A stretch of DNA of 64,000 nucleotides from Chitinophaga cymbidii (GCF_007992715.1 NZ_BKAU01000004.1:186001-250000), one strand, 5' to 3'; counted from the first letter of the stretch, positions 43,208 through 53,200 are shown. Notes: a model not told the origin generated them from the letters alone. Numbers and translations: made by a program.

Positions 43208-45571
43208 ATGCAATTTTCACGTTACTGTATATGGCTGGTACTATTGCTGGCTACCGGAGCATTTGCACAGGGGCCTGTGAACCCGGCGCTGCTCAAAGGC
43301 CATTGGCCGTCCAGATGGATCGCCGCGCCGGAGGCGCCCTCCCGCGAATATGGCGTATACCATTTCCGCAAAACGTTCGAGCTGCCGGCAAAGCCCGGCC
43401 GCTTCGTGGTGCATGTGACGGGCGACAACCGTTATCGTTTATTCGTGAACGGTACGCCGGTGTGCAGTGGTCCCGCCCGCGGCGACCTGTACAACTGGTA
43501 TTTTGAAACGGTGGACATTGCGCCCCTGCTCAAAGCGGGGAAGAACGTGGTGGCGGCGCTGGTGTGGAACATGGGCGAGCATTCGGCGGTGGCCCAGGTA
43601 TCCAATATGACCGGCTTCGTGCTGCAGGGAGATACGGATGCGGAAAAAGCCGTTCAATCCAACAGCAGCTGGAAAGCATATAACGATACCGCCTATACGC
43701 CCTGCTCCCTCGATAATGGCCGGCGCCTGCGCAGCTACATGGTGATCGGGCCGGGCGATGATGTGAAAGGCAGCGCCTATCCCTGGGGATGGGAGCAACC
43801 GGATTACGATGATAGCCGCTGGCAGCAGGCCCGCGAGATCACCAGCCCGGTAACGGCGGGTTACGGAACGGATAACATATGGACGCTCACGCCGCGGAGC
43901 ATTCCCCTGATGGAGGAAAGCCTGCAGCGGATGTCCCGCGTACGCAGGGCCGGCGTAAAGGTGCCGGACGGGTTTTTAAAGGGCAGGCAGCCGCTGACCA
44001 TTCCTGCGAACCAGACCGTGAGCATCCTGGTAGACCAGGATTTCAATACTGTGGCTTATCCGCAATTGCTGGTGAGCAAAGGCGCGGGCAGCAGCATCCG
44101 GCTGACCTACGCGGAAGCCCTGTTCAAAGACGGAAAGAAAGGCCACCGCGATGCGATCGACAGTATGGAGATCGCCGGGAACTACGATATCTTTCAACCG
44201 GACGGCGGCGAACAACGGATGTTCCGTCCTCTCTGGTTCCGCACGTTCCGCTACCTGCAGCTGGACATCACCACCGCCGCGGAGCCGCTCGTGATCAACG
44301 ATCTTTACGGCATGTACACCGGTTATCCCTTTGAAGAAAGAGCGTCGTTCCGCAGCAGCGATCCCAGCCTGCAGGATATCTGGACAACCGGCTGGCGCAC
44401 CGCCAGGCTCTGCGCCGGGGAAACCTATTTCGACTGCCCCTACTACGAACAACTGCAATACGAAGGCGATACCCGCATCCAGGCGCTCATCAGCCTGTAC
44501 GTAACGGGCGACGACCGCCTGGTCAGAAAAGCGATCCATGATTTTTATTGCTCCCGCGTGCCCGAAGGGCTTACGCAGGGCCGCTATCCGAGCAACCGCC
44601 TCCAGGTGATCGCGCCGTTCTCCCTCTACTGGGTGTCTATGCTGTACGACTACTGGATGCACCGGAAAGACGATGCCTTCATCACCCGGTACCTCAGCGC
44701 CGCGCGCGGGGTGCTGGACTGGTACGAGGGGCATGTTGATAAAAAAATGGGCATGCTCGGGCCGATGAAATGGTGGAACTTCACCGACTGGAACGACGCA
44801 TTCCCGAATGGTGTACCGGACGGCGCGGATGACGGGCATTCTTCCGTGATTAGCCTGCAGTTCGCGTATACCCTGCAACAGGCCGCCCCGCTCTTTGAAG
44901 CGTTCGGGCAAACCGCGCAGGCCGCGCACTACCGCGAACTGGCCCGGCAGCTGACTTCCTCCGTATACAAACATTGTTATGACGCCGGAAAAGGAGCGAT
45001 GGCCAATACGCCGGAAAAACGGACCTTTAGCCAGCATGCCGGCATCATGGCCGTATTGTCCGGCGCCATTCCCGCGGCGGATGAACAGGCATTCCTGCAG
45101 CGGGTGATCACTGATCCGCAGCTGAGCAAAGCCACGATCTACTACCGCTTCTACCTGATGCTGGCATTGAAGAAGACCGGCATGGGAGACCGGTACTACG
45201 AGCAGCTGACGCCCTGGCGCGACATGCTGAAGATCGGGCTGACCACGTTCGCAGAAAAAGAGGAACCCACCCGTTCCGATTGCCATGCCTGGAGCGCCAG
45301 CCCGAACTACGACTTCCTGGCTACCATCTGCGGCATCATGCCCGGCAGCCCCGGTTTTGCATCGGTGCTGGTGGAACCGGCGATGGGCGCATTAACGGAA
45401 GCGGAAGGCAAAATGCCGCTGCCGGACGGTGAAGTAACGGTATCGCTTAAACGAAAAAAGAACGACGGCGTACGCGCCGTTATCATCCTGCCCGGAAAGC
45501 TGAACGGAACGTTCAAATGGAAGGGGAAAACAGTGCCGCTGCACTCCGGCAGGCAGGAGATCAATTTATAA
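43208..45571 (+). CDS. Glycoside hydrolase family 78 (alpha-L-rhamnosidase-like)
   Basis: Exported enzyme of 787 residues with a signal peptide (about 1-20, LLLATGAFAQ). N-terminal beta-sandwich domains (about 30-380) include RFVVHVTGDNRYRLFVNG and the Bac_rhamnosid-type VRRAGVKVPDGF. The (alpha/alpha)6 barrel (about 390-700) contains the characteristic FDCPYYEQLQYEGDTRIQAL with acidic residues suited to inverting catalysis, followed by a WNFTDWNDA segment. It would release terminal alpha-L-rhamnose from pectin, glycosides or polysaccharides. A GH2 gene follows 20 nt downstream, so both act in one pathway. Confidence 0.9.
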   Translation: MQFSRYCIWLVLLLATGAFAQGPVNPALLKGHWPSRWIAAPEAPSREYGVYHFRKTFELPAKPGRFVVHVTGDNRYRLFVNGTPVCSGPARGDLYNWYFETVDIAPLLKAGKNVVAALVWNMGEHSAVAQVSNMTGFVLQGDTDAEKAVQSNSSWKAYNDTAYTPCSLDNGRRLRSYMVIGPGDDVKGSAYPWGWEQPDYDDSRWQQAREITSPVTAGYGTDNIWTLTPRSIPLMEESLQRMSRVRRAGVKVPDGFLKGRQPLTIPANQTVSILVDQDFNTVAYPQLLVSKGAGSSIRLTYAEALFKDGKKGHRDAIDSMEIAGNYDIFQPDGGEQRMFRPLWFRTFRYLQLDITTAAEPLVINDLYGMYTGYPFEERASFRSSDPSLQDIWTTGWRTARLCAGETYFDCPYYEQLQYEGDTRIQALISLYVTGDDRLVRKAIHDFYCSRVPEGLTQGRYPSNRLQVIAPFSLYWVSMLYDYWMHRKDDAFITRYLSAARGVLDWYEGHVDKKMGMLGPMKWWNFTDWNDAFPNGVPDGADDGHSSVISLQFAYTLQQAAPLFEAFGQTAQAAHYRELARQLTSSVYKHCYDAGKGAMANTPEKRTFSQHAGIMAVLSGAIPAADEQAFLQRVITDPQLSKATIYYRFYLMLALKKTGMGDRYYEQLTPWRDMLKIGLTTFAEKEEPTRSDCHAWSASPNYDFLATICGIMPGSPGFASVLVEPAMGALTEAEGKMPLPDGEVTVSLKRKKNDGVRAVIILPGKLNGTFKWKGKTVPLHSGRQEINL

Positions 45572-45591
45572 ACTAAAACACAGACATCGAT

Positions 45592-47439
45592 ATGAAACAA
45601 CTCCTGGCAGCTTTATTACTGGCTGCATCTTCCTTACAGGCGCAGGACACCTCCTGGCAGATCGTGCCCGGCAGGATCACTTCTCCCTGGAGCGAACAGG
45701 TTCGTCCTGATTCCGTGCTTCCCGAATACCCGCGCCCGCAGTTCGTGCGGGATAACTGGAAGAACCTGAACGGACTTTGGAACTATGCCATCACCTCCCG
45801 CAAGGAAAGCAAACCCGGCAGTTACCAGGGAAAGATCCTGGTGCCCTTTGCCATCGAGTCCGCCCTCTCCGGCGTAGGCAAAACGGTGGGAAAGAACAAC
45901 CTGCTCTGGTATCAAAATACGTTCATCCTTCCTTCTTCCATGAAAGGAAAGAAGATACTGCTGCATTTCGGGGCAGTGGACTGGCATGCGGAAGTGTATA
46001 TCAACGGCAAGCTGGCCGGCGGCCACAAAGGCGGCTTTGATCCATTCTCTTTCGACATCACCACCTACCTCGCCAACGGCAAGAAAAAGGAACAGGAGAT
46101 CGTAGTGCGGGTATGGGACCCCACAGATGAGGGCACGCAGCCAAGAGGCAAGCAGGTCAGAAAACCGGAAGGCATCTGGTATACGCCCGTAACCGGCATC
46201 TGGCAGACCGTATGGCTGGAAGCGGTGCCGCCGACCTACATTGTGGAAGCAAGGCAAACGCCGGACATCGACAAACGTACCATCACCGTGGCTACCACCG
46301 TGCAGGGGCCGATGGAAAACGACAAGGTAAAGATCTCCGCCTGGGATGGCGAGAACATGGTGTCTGAAGAAGTGGTGGAACCCGGCGCCACAGCGGTATT
46401 GAAGATCAATGAACCGAAGCTCTGGTCCCCCGCCCAGCCTTTCCTCTATGATCTTAAAATGGAGATCATCCGGAAAGAAAAAGTGGTAGACGAAGTAAAA
46501 AGCTATTTCGCCATGCGCAAAACATCCATTGGTAAAGATGACCAAGGCGTATTGCGGATGCTGCTCAATAATGAATTTGTGTTCCAGTACGGCCCGCTGG
46601 ACCAGGGCTGGTGGCCGGACGGCCTGTACACTGCGCCAACGGACGAAGCACTGCGCTTTGATGTGGAGAAGACAAAGGAGATGGGCTTTAACATGATCCG
46701 CAAACACATCAAAGTGGAGCCCGCGCGCTGGTATCATCATTGCGACAAACTGGGACTGCTGGTGTGGCAGGACATGCCGAGCGGCGACCTTGGCAACCAC
46801 TGGGAACCGCGCCCCGGCATCGTTGGCCGCGGCACCGAACAGAACCGTAACAAAGAGTCCGAAAGGTCTTACCGCGAAGAATGGAACGCGATCATAGACG
46901 CCCTGTACAATGTGCCCTCCATCGTGGTATGGGTGCCTTTCAACGAGGCGTGGGGTCAGTTCAAGACCGCCGAGATCACCGAATGGACGATGCAGAAAGA
47001 CCCCTCCCGCCTGGTGAACAGCGCCAGCGGCGGCAACTTTGTGCAAACAGGCCATATCATCGACCTGCATAACTATCCCGATCCCGCCATGCCCGATCCG
47101 GCCATTTACGGCAGCAAACAGGCGATCGTGCTCGGCGAGTACGGCGGCCTCGGCCTGCCGGTGGACGGTCACGTATGGCAGCAGAAAGATAACTGGGGGT
47201 ACCAGAGCTTTAAAACGCCGGAAGAGCTGTTCAAACGGTATGAAGGCATGATCGGCAAAATGGAAGAATTGATAAAAATAGGTTTATCCGCCGCGGTGTA
47301 CACGCAAACCACGGACGTGGAAGTGGAAACGAACGGATTGATGACCTATGACCGGAAAGTGATCAAGAACCCGGTGGAGAAATTCAAGGCTGTGCATGAG
47401 CAATTGTACGATCCATCACTGGTGACGATCGTACCCTGA
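45592..47439 (+). CDS. Glycoside hydrolase family 2 beta-glycosidase
   Basis: Exported enzyme of 615 residues with a signal peptide (about 1-18, AASSLQAQ). Domain order is GH2 sugar-binding (about 35-210, LLHFGAVDWHAEVYINGKLAG), immunoglobulin-like (about 215-310) and TIM barrel (about 320-600). Catalytic acid/base is E452 in VPFNEAWGQ, and nucleophile is E516 in VLGEYGGLG. Shorter than LacZ, it resembles the exo-beta-glycosidases of Bacteroidota. The activity may be beta-galactosidase, beta-glucuronidase or other. Cotranscription with the GH78 gene suggests attack on rhamnose-containing plant side chains. Confidence 0.9.
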   Translation: MKQLLAALLLAASSLQAQDTSWQIVPGRITSPWSEQVRPDSVLPEYPRPQFVRDNWKNLNGLWNYAITSRKESKPGSYQGKILVPFAIESALSGVGKTVGKNNLLWYQNTFILPSSMKGKKILLHFGAVDWHAEVYINGKLAGGHKGGFDPFSFDITTYLANGKKKEQEIVVRVWDPTDEGTQPRGKQVRKPEGIWYTPVTGIWQTVWLEAVPPTYIVEARQTPDIDKRTITVATTVQGPMENDKVKISAWDGENMVSEEVVEPGATAVLKINEPKLWSPAQPFLYDLKMEIIRKEKVVDEVKSYFAMRKTSIGKDDQGVLRMLLNNEFVFQYGPLDQGWWPDGLYTAPTDEALRFDVEKTKEMGFNMIRKHIKVEPARWYHHCDKLGLLVWQDMPSGDLGNHWEPRPGIVGRGTEQNRNKESERSYREEWNAIIDALYNVPSIVVWVPFNEAWGQFKTAEITEWTMQKDPSRLVNSASGGNFVQTGHIIDLHNYPDPAMPDPAIYGSKQAIVLGEYGGLGLPVDGHVWQQKDNWGYQSFKTPEELFKRYEGMIGKMEELIKIGLSAAVYTQTTDVEVETNGLMTYDRKVIKNPVEKFKAVHEQLYDPSLVTIVP

Positions 47440-47462
47440 TCCGGAGTTAAATCGAAGCAGAC

Positions 47463-47523
47463 CCATAGATTACCGGGGGATTATCCATGGATCATCCATA
47501 GCATATCCATGGTATACCCATAG
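47463..47523 (+). repeat. Five CCATRG repeats in 11-bp register
   Basis: CCATAG or CCATGG starts at 47463, 47485, 47496, 47507 and 47518. The spacing is 22, 11, 11 and 11 bp, one or two helical turns, so the motifs lie on the same DNA face. The flanks differ, which argues against a simple tandem duplication. It lies 24 nt after the GH2 stop. Confidence 0.6.
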
Positions 47524-47593
47524 ATGCGAAAAGTGGGTGATGATTTATTAGTGTTTTTTCTTGTTTTACTGCGATTAGCAGATAATTGAACAT

Positions 47594-47632
47594 AAGAAGG
47601 TGTCTCAAAAATAGAGGCACCTTCTTTTGTTT
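47594..47632 (+). terminator. Rho-independent terminator after the GH78-GH2 operon
   Basis: A 13-bp stem (47594-47606 with 47614-47626, one T:G wobble) is followed by TTGTTTT. Its apical part, GTCTC-AAAA-ATAGAGGC, is nearly the same as in the terminator at 60352-60390. Confidence 0.8.
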
Positions 47633-47635
47633 TAG

Positions 47636-47725
47636 ACAAAGCTTTTCCTTGTCTTCCAGCCACTGGTAGTTTTGCTCGCTGCCGTAACCGGCGTCCAGAC
47701 CCTCGTACTGGCCTCGTACTCGCAT
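47636..47725 (-). mobile_element. Fragment of an IS1182-like transposase
   Basis: About 25 codons read YEGLDAGYGSEQNYQWLEDK, which matches the conserved DAGYGSEENYxYLE segment of IS1182-type (DDE) transposases. The remainder of the roughly 500-residue protein is missing; after EDK the frame runs into the terminator sequence. A remnant, not active. Confidence 0.6.
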
Positions 47726-47817
47726 ACTATCGGCCTTGGATCGGCCTTAATCGGCCTTTAATCCGCTTCATACCCGCTTCATCCTGGCCTTGCCCTTGCC
47801 TTTATCGGCCATTAATC
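47694..47817. repeat. Tract of short duplicated words
   Basis: Read on the minus strand, short words occur twice or three times in succession: GGCAAG, ATGAAGCGG, AAGGCCGAT (three times), AGTACGAGG. It is too imperfect for a simple satellite. It separates the transposase fragment from the DNA-binding-protein fragment. Confidence 0.5.
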
Positions 47818-47830
47818 CTCATCCCTGCCA

Positions 47831-48013
47831 TCAGAAAAACGCCCGCACATCCTCTTTCGTCCGGAAATAAATCCTTGACCGGACTTTGTAGGGTTTGAGC
47901 TTGTCGTGCCTGATCCAGTCGTAAATCGTGGGGCGGGTAACCTGAAAGATGGTGCATACTTCCCGATCCTGTACAGTGGCTTGTAGGTAAGGCCGGGAGT
48001 TTCGTAAGCCGTC
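47831..48013 (-). pseudogene. N-terminally truncated helix-turn-helix (excisionase-like) protein
   Basis: An open frame without a start codon encodes VCTIFQVTRPTIYDWIRHDK, then LKPYKVRSRIYFRTKEDV, and ends with AFF and a stop. This is the MerR/excisionase-type HTH_17 fold of small DNA-binding proteins often carried on Bacteroidota mobile elements. A TGA lies in frame just upstream of the surviving part, so the 5' end is lost. Confidence 0.62.
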
Positions 48014-48113
48014 TCAAAAGTAATTTTACCCTGATTTTATTCGGGTATCTGATGGAGAGAATTTTCGTCTGTGCGATTCTCAAGCCCATCAAATTACTTT
48101 TGAAGACGGTCTC
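48008..48113. mobile_element. 106-bp element bounded by an inverted repeat
   Basis: The left end GCCGTCTCAAAAGTAATTT (48008-48026) and the right end (48091-48113, reverse complement ACCGTCTTCAAAAGTAATTT) match in 18 of 19 positions with one inserted base. The 65-bp centre has no coding potential. It looks like a miniature element or the end of a degraded insertion sequence lying just before the sigma-factor gene. Confidence 0.55.
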
Positions 48114-48187
48114 TTATGTCGCTAAAATATGTATCTTGTCCGGGCTCTCGCATATTTTTAGTTATTTATAAAGGGGATCAACCATTG

Positions 48188-48775
48188 ATGAATATGGATA
48201 TACACGACGAGAAAGCTTTGCTTCGCCGTGTTGCGCTGGGAGACGAAGCGGCCTTTACGCTATTGTTCGAGCGATGCCAGCCGGGGATCAGTTATGTGGC
48301 CTATCAAATGTTGCATGACCTGGAAGATACCAGGGACGTGCTGCAGGAGATCATGTCCAAAGTGTGGCAGAACCGGGCACGGCTACCGCAGCTGGATAAT
48401 TTCGGTGCTTACCTGCATACGCTTACCCGCAATCATATTTATGACCAGTTCCGAAAGAAGGCGAATGAAGATGCCTTCATCGCACAGGAGTTGCAAAAAG
48501 GGCCGTTGTCTCACAATGCGTTTAACGAAATCCAGTACAGGCAGTTGCTGGACCGCCTGCATCACCTGATGAAGCAGCTTCCGCCGCAGCAATACCGCGC
48601 GTTCCGCCTTAGCAAGCTGGAGGGACTCCGGTTAGAGGAAGTGGCGGGCCATATGGGCATTGCAAGGGAAACGGTGAAAAAACACCTGAAAGAAGCGCTG
48701 AAGACCATCCGGCTGCAATTGCAGCGGCAGGAGAATGGATGGCTGTTATGTATGCTGCTGGCCCTGCACAATTAA
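48188..48775 (+). CDS. ECF RNA polymerase sigma factor, FecI-like
   Basis: A 195-residue sigma factor from the ATG at 48188 (or 48194), which follows an AAAGGGGAT stretch. Region 2 covers about 25-90 (VLQEIMSKVWQNRARL, NFGAYLHTLTRNHIYDQF) and region 4 about 125-180 (LPPQQYRAFRLSKLEGLRLEEVA). A longer in-frame start at 48116 would add 24 residues not seen in the family. It is followed by FecR, STN-type SusC and SusD genes, the canonical arrangement for ligand-responsive control. Confidence 0.93.
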   Translation: MNMDIHDEKALLRRVALGDEAAFTLLFERCQPGISYVAYQMLHDLEDTRDVLQEIMSKVWQNRARLPQLDNFGAYLHTLTRNHIYDQFRKKANEDAFIAQELQKGPLSHNAFNEIQYRQLLDRLHHLMKQLPPQQYRAFRLSKLEGLRLEEVAGHMGIARETVKKHLKEALKTIRLQLQRQENGWLLCMLLALHN

Positions 48776-48840
48776 TTTTTTTTACGCACTACCCCTTTTT
48801 CTTTTTTCAATCGTTCATTTATTCAGATACGAGGATCGGT

Positions 48841-50001
48841 ATGAAAACAACACGCAGACAATATTTACTGGACCTATATAAAAAAGGTGGGTGTACCCTT
48901 GCCGAAAAGCGTGAGTTGTGGGAGATCATCCGGTCGTCCGGAAGCGAAGAATGGCTTTTGCAGGAGATTGAAACGGAGTTAAAAGCTGCTTCAGCGCCAT
49001 TTTCGGTGATACTTTCCGAAACGGAAACGGCCGGCGTGTTGCGGCAGGTATTGTCTGAAAACAAGGTAGCAGACCGCCGGTATGTTGTACTCCGGCGGGT
49101 GCTTTCAGCGGCGGCAGTTGTACTGGTCGTGGCGGCCGCCGGGTACTTCCTGTTGCGGGAACCGGTAAAGCAGCCCGCCGCAGGCACCGTGGTGGAGGTA
49201 ACGGCCGATATTGCGCCGGGTACCAGCAAAGCGGTTCTCACGTTGGCGGACGGCACCACAATTATGCTGGACAGCACCGGCAATCAGATCCTTGCGCAAG
49301 GGGGCACGGCCATCCGTCAGCATGGCGGCGCCTTGCAGTATGATGCCAGCGCCGGAGGAGAAACGATCGGTTATAACATACTTTCCACCCCGCGCGGCGG
49401 CCAGTTCCATATTCTGCTGCCGGACGGTACCGGCGTATGGCTGAATACCCTTTCTTCGCTGCGTTATCCCACTGCTTTTACAGGAAAGGAAAGACGCGTG
49501 GCAGTAACAGGGGAAGCGTATTTTGAAGTAGCGAAAGATGCCGCCCGTCCATTTATCGTGCAGGTAGATGACCAGTCAGAATTGATCGTGCTTGGCACCA
49601 GCTTCAATGTAAATGCTTACAAGGATGAAGAGGCAACGAAAACAACCTTGCTGGAAGGCAGCATCAAGATCGTGAAAGGCGGGCGGCACGCGATATTATC
49701 TCCCGGCCAGCAGGCGCAACTCGGAAAGTCGGGTGCTATTCAGGTGCGGGAGACCAATACGGCCAGGGCCGTAGCATGGAAGCACGGCGTATTCAATTTT
49801 GAAAATGCCAGCCTGCCGGAAGTGATGCGCCAGCTGGCGAGATGGTACGATATAGAAGTGGCATTCGCCACAGATGCTCCCCGGATAGAGTTTGTAGGTG
49901 AGATCAGCCGCAGCACCTCTTTGAAGGGCGTATTGAAAGGACTGGAAAAAACAGGGGTCCGCTTCCGGTTGGAGGGCAGGAAGCTGACCGTAATGCCTTG
50001 A
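48841..50001 (+). CDS. FecR-family anti-sigma factor with DUF4974 domain
   Basis: A 386-residue inner-membrane regulator from the ATG at 48841 (MKTTRRQYLLDLYKKGG); in-frame codons before it do not resemble the family. A transmembrane segment is at about 84-105 (VLSAAAVVLVVAAAGYFLL). The FecR domain runs from about 175 to 275 (VAVTGEAYFEVAKDAARPF, GTSFNVNAYKDEE) and a DUF4974 domain from about 310 to 385 (FNFENASLPEVMRQLARWYDIEV in part). It would hold the upstream sigma factor until the SusC receptor signals. Gap to the SusC gene is 261 bp. Confidence 0.94.
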   Translation: MKTTRRQYLLDLYKKGGCTLAEKRELWEIIRSSGSEEWLLQEIETELKAASAPFSVILSETETAGVLRQVLSENKVADRRYVVLRRVLSAAAVVLVVAAAGYFLLREPVKQPAAGTVVEVTADIAPGTSKAVLTLADGTTIMLDSTGNQILAQGGTAIRQHGGALQYDASAGGETIGYNILSTPRGGQFHILLPDGTGVWLNTLSSLRYPTAFTGKERRVAVTGEAYFEVAKDAARPFIVQVDDQSELIVLGTSFNVNAYKDEEATKTTLLEGSIKIVKGGRHAILSPGQQAQLGKSGAIQVRETNTARAVAWKHGVFNFENASLPEVMRQLARWYDIEVAFATDAPRIEFVGEISRSTSLKGVLKGLEKTGVRFRLEGRKLTVMP

Positions 50002-50039
50002 TGCAGGGCAGGAATTAAATACATATCACATATTCTTAC

Positions 50040-50090
50040 GTACAGGCATGAGCGGTAGCCATTAGCTGCAGGGGAAACGCATGCCTGTAC
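50040..50090. repeat. Perfect 11-bp inverted repeat in the SusC leader
   Basis: GTACAGGCATG (50040-50050) and CATGCCTGTAC (50080-50090) are exact reverse complements with a 29-bp spacer. It lies 38 bp after the FecR stop and 170 bp before the SusC start. It could be an operator or an RNA structure. Confidence 0.5.
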
Positions 50091-50147
50091 AGGAAACGAA
50101 AATTCCTGGCGTGGCACAGCCCCGTCAGTCCACATAAAGGCCGTCCA

Positions 50148-50181
50148 TAAAAAAACCGGAAGTGCTGGTAACACATCCGGT
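50148..50181 (-). terminator. Minus-strand terminator-like hairpin in the SusC leader
   Basis: On the minus strand ACCGGA pairs with TCCGGT across a 15-nt loop and is followed by a run of T. No minus-strand gene is upstream in this window, so it may belong to an antisense RNA or be a chance structure. Confidence 0.35.
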
Positions 50182-50262
50182 AGTGTGTGATGGCTGAACG
50201 TTCGTAACAAAGCGGCCTAGGAAACTGCTTTATTTAATTGATCAACCAAACAATGCAAATCT

Positions 50263-53200
50263 ATGCAAAAAAAATGTGATCGCTTGCCGGTTCATCCGGC
50301 ATTACAGCGATGTGTAACCAAAATCTTGCTGGTGATGAAATTGACCATCATGCTGCTCACCGCGGCTTTCATCAACGTTTCTGCCGCGGGTTTTGCCCAG
50401 GGCGTTACTTTGTCCGGCAGCAATTTGCCACTGGAAAAGGTCCTGGATGCCATCCGGGAGCAAACGGATTACGTGGTGTTTTCCACCCGGCAGGACCGGG
50501 AACATACAAAGCCAGTGACGCTTTCCGTAAAGAACATGCCGGTGGAGGAAGTCCTCAGGATCGCACTGAAAGACCAGATGTTGGGCTTTACGATCGAAGA
50601 CAAAACCATCTTCCTGTTCCGCGCTTCTCCTTCCGCCCAGCCATTCGCCGCAAAACCACTGGATAACAAACCGGTATTCATTCCTGTAACCGGCAGGATC
50701 GTGGATAAGGCCGGCCAGCCGGTGCCGGGTGTTTCGGTACGCGTCAGGAACAGCCAGACGGGCACCATTACGGATGCCGAAGGCCGTTTTTCGCTGGTGA
50801 ATATTACAGCGCATGCGGTCGTTGATATTTCCGCCATCGGATTTGCCAGCCTCACCATTCGCCTGTCCAACGGCGCATTTGCCGCCCAATTACCGGCGGG
50901 TGCTGCTTCTGAAGAAGCTGGCAGTATACTGCGCAGCGCGCCGGAAGACCTGCTGATACAGCTCGCAGCAAGCACCGCCACGCTGGCGGAGATCACCGTC
51001 AACAAAGGATATTACCGTTCAAGCCAGCAGCTGAATACCGGCTCTGTGTCTACCGTCACCGGCAAAACAATAGAAAAGCAACCGGTCAGCAATGTGCTGG
51101 GCGCGTTGCAGGGAAGGGTGCCCGGCATGGAGATCACGCAATCCAACGGTTTGCCCGGCAGCAACTTCACTGTGATGATACGGGGTAAAAATTCTATCGA
51201 TAATGGTAACGAACCGCTGTATGTGGTGGACGGTGTTCCCTGGCTGAGTAACTCCCTCACCGTGGTATATGGTGCACAGGGCTCCCAGAGCCCTTTCCAT
51301 AGCCTCAATCCAGTGGATATCGAAAGCATAGAAGTGCTGAAGGATGCGGATGCCACCGCCATCTACGGCAGCCGCGGTGCAAACGGCGTGATATTGATCA
51401 CCACCAAAAAAGGAACTGCCGGCAAGACCACCGTGGATTTCAACTACTATCGCGGTATGGGCAGGCCCACGCATCTGATGCCGATGATGAGCACACAGCA
51501 ATACCTCGAAATGCGCCGCGAAGCCATGCAGAACAACGGCCAGACGCCCACCGTGGTCAATGCGCCGGACCTCCTGCTGTTTGACACCACCCGTTATACG
51601 GACTGGCAGGATATGCTGATCGGAAAGAATGCGAATGTGGATGATGCCAAGGTGACCGTGTCCGGTGGTAACGGAAATACCCGCATGCGCCTCTCCGCAG
51701 GATTCCGGAGGGAGAACACGGTGTTCTCGAAAGAGCTGGCAGACAAACGCAGCACCGTGCAGCTGAACGTTTCGCAGGGCAGCAATAACAAGCGGTTCCT
51801 GGCTTCGCTGACCGTCAATTATTCAAATGATGATAACCGGCAATTGCCAACTGATCTGACCTCGCTGACTTATGCCATGCCACATATCAAGTTGTATGAA
51901 GACAACGGCGATGTTGCATGGACGGAGAACGGCTCCTCCGTGTATACCAACCCCCTGGCCAACTTCAGGGAAACTTTCGTTGCAACGACCAATAACCTGA
52001 TCAGCAACCTGAACCTGGAATACAAGCTGGCCGAAGAACTGACCCTCAAGCTGAACGCCGGGTACACCAATACGCATCTGAAAGAATCCTCTGTACGTCC
52101 GCTGAATTCCATTCAGCCCGGCAACTCCAGAACAAGCGGCTGGGGGTATTTTGGAGACAATGCTTTCAAAAGCTGGATACTGGAACCGCAGTTGCTGTAT
52201 TCCACCTCCCGCAAGTCGGGCGATTGGGACGCGCTGTTCGGCATGAGCTGGCAGCAGGACCACAACCAGGGCCAGCGGCTGATGGCCGAGAACTACAGTA
52301 GTGAAGCGCTGCTTTATTCGATTGCCGGGGCAGGGCTTATTACGGCAACGGATCGTTACAGCCTTTACCGGTACCAGTCTTTCTTCGGCAGGATCAACTA
52401 TTCCTGGCAGAAAAAATATGTGGTCAACCTGACAGGGCGGAACGATGGATCTTCCCGTTTTGGCCCCGGCAGGCAATATGCATTGTTCGGCGCCGCCGGC
52501 GCGGCATGGGTATTCTCTGAAGAAAGCTTTGTGAAGGAAGCCCTGCCGTTTCTGAATTTCGGCAAGCTGCGCGCCAGCTACGGCATTACGGGGAACGACA
52601 GGATAGGGGACTACCAGTTTATGGATACCTACGGTGCGGTTTCTTACATCTACCAGGGTATCAAAGGCATCTCGCCGCAGCGCCTTTTTAACGCGGACTA
52701 CGGATGGGAAAATAACCGCAAGCTGGAAGCCGCCCTGGAACTGGGTTTCCTGAATGACCGGATCAATTTTTCCGGCGACTGGTTCAAGAACCGCAGCGGC
52801 AACCAGTTGGTGAGCTACACGCTGCCTACGCAGACCGGCTTCAGCGGTATTACCCGTAACCTTCCTGCGGTTGTACAGAACAGCGGTGTGGAATTGCAGC
52901 TGGATGTGCTGCCGGTGAAGACCAGGAAGATCCGCTGGAACAGTGTTTTCAATATTACCATTGCGCGCAACAAGCTGTTGGAATTTCCGAACCTGGCTAC
53001 TTCCAGCTATGCAAGCACTTACGAGGTGGGCCAGTCCCTCAGCATTCTCAAGCTTTACCCGTACCTCGGCGTAAGTCCTGAAACAGGCGTCTATACCTTC
53101 GACCTCAACGCCGGAAGATCAGTTATAAAAGATATGACCACGAAGTATTACGGTGGATGGGGGAACAACCTGCAATGGAAGAATTTCAACCTGGATGTTT

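Noticed and set aside
47463..47523. Considered a CRISPR-like or iteron array
   Set aside because: Repeat units of 6 bp with 5-bp variable parts are far too short for CRISPR, and no cas or rep gene is near.
47481..47663. Frame of about 60 codons on the minus strand behind the GH2 gene
   Set aside because: It reads through the terminator hairpin and the phased repeats; the only recognisable part is the transposase fragment in the neighbouring frame.
50148..50181. Terminator of a minus-strand gene in the fecR-susC gap
   Set aside because: No minus-strand gene ends there; kept only as a low-confidence structure.
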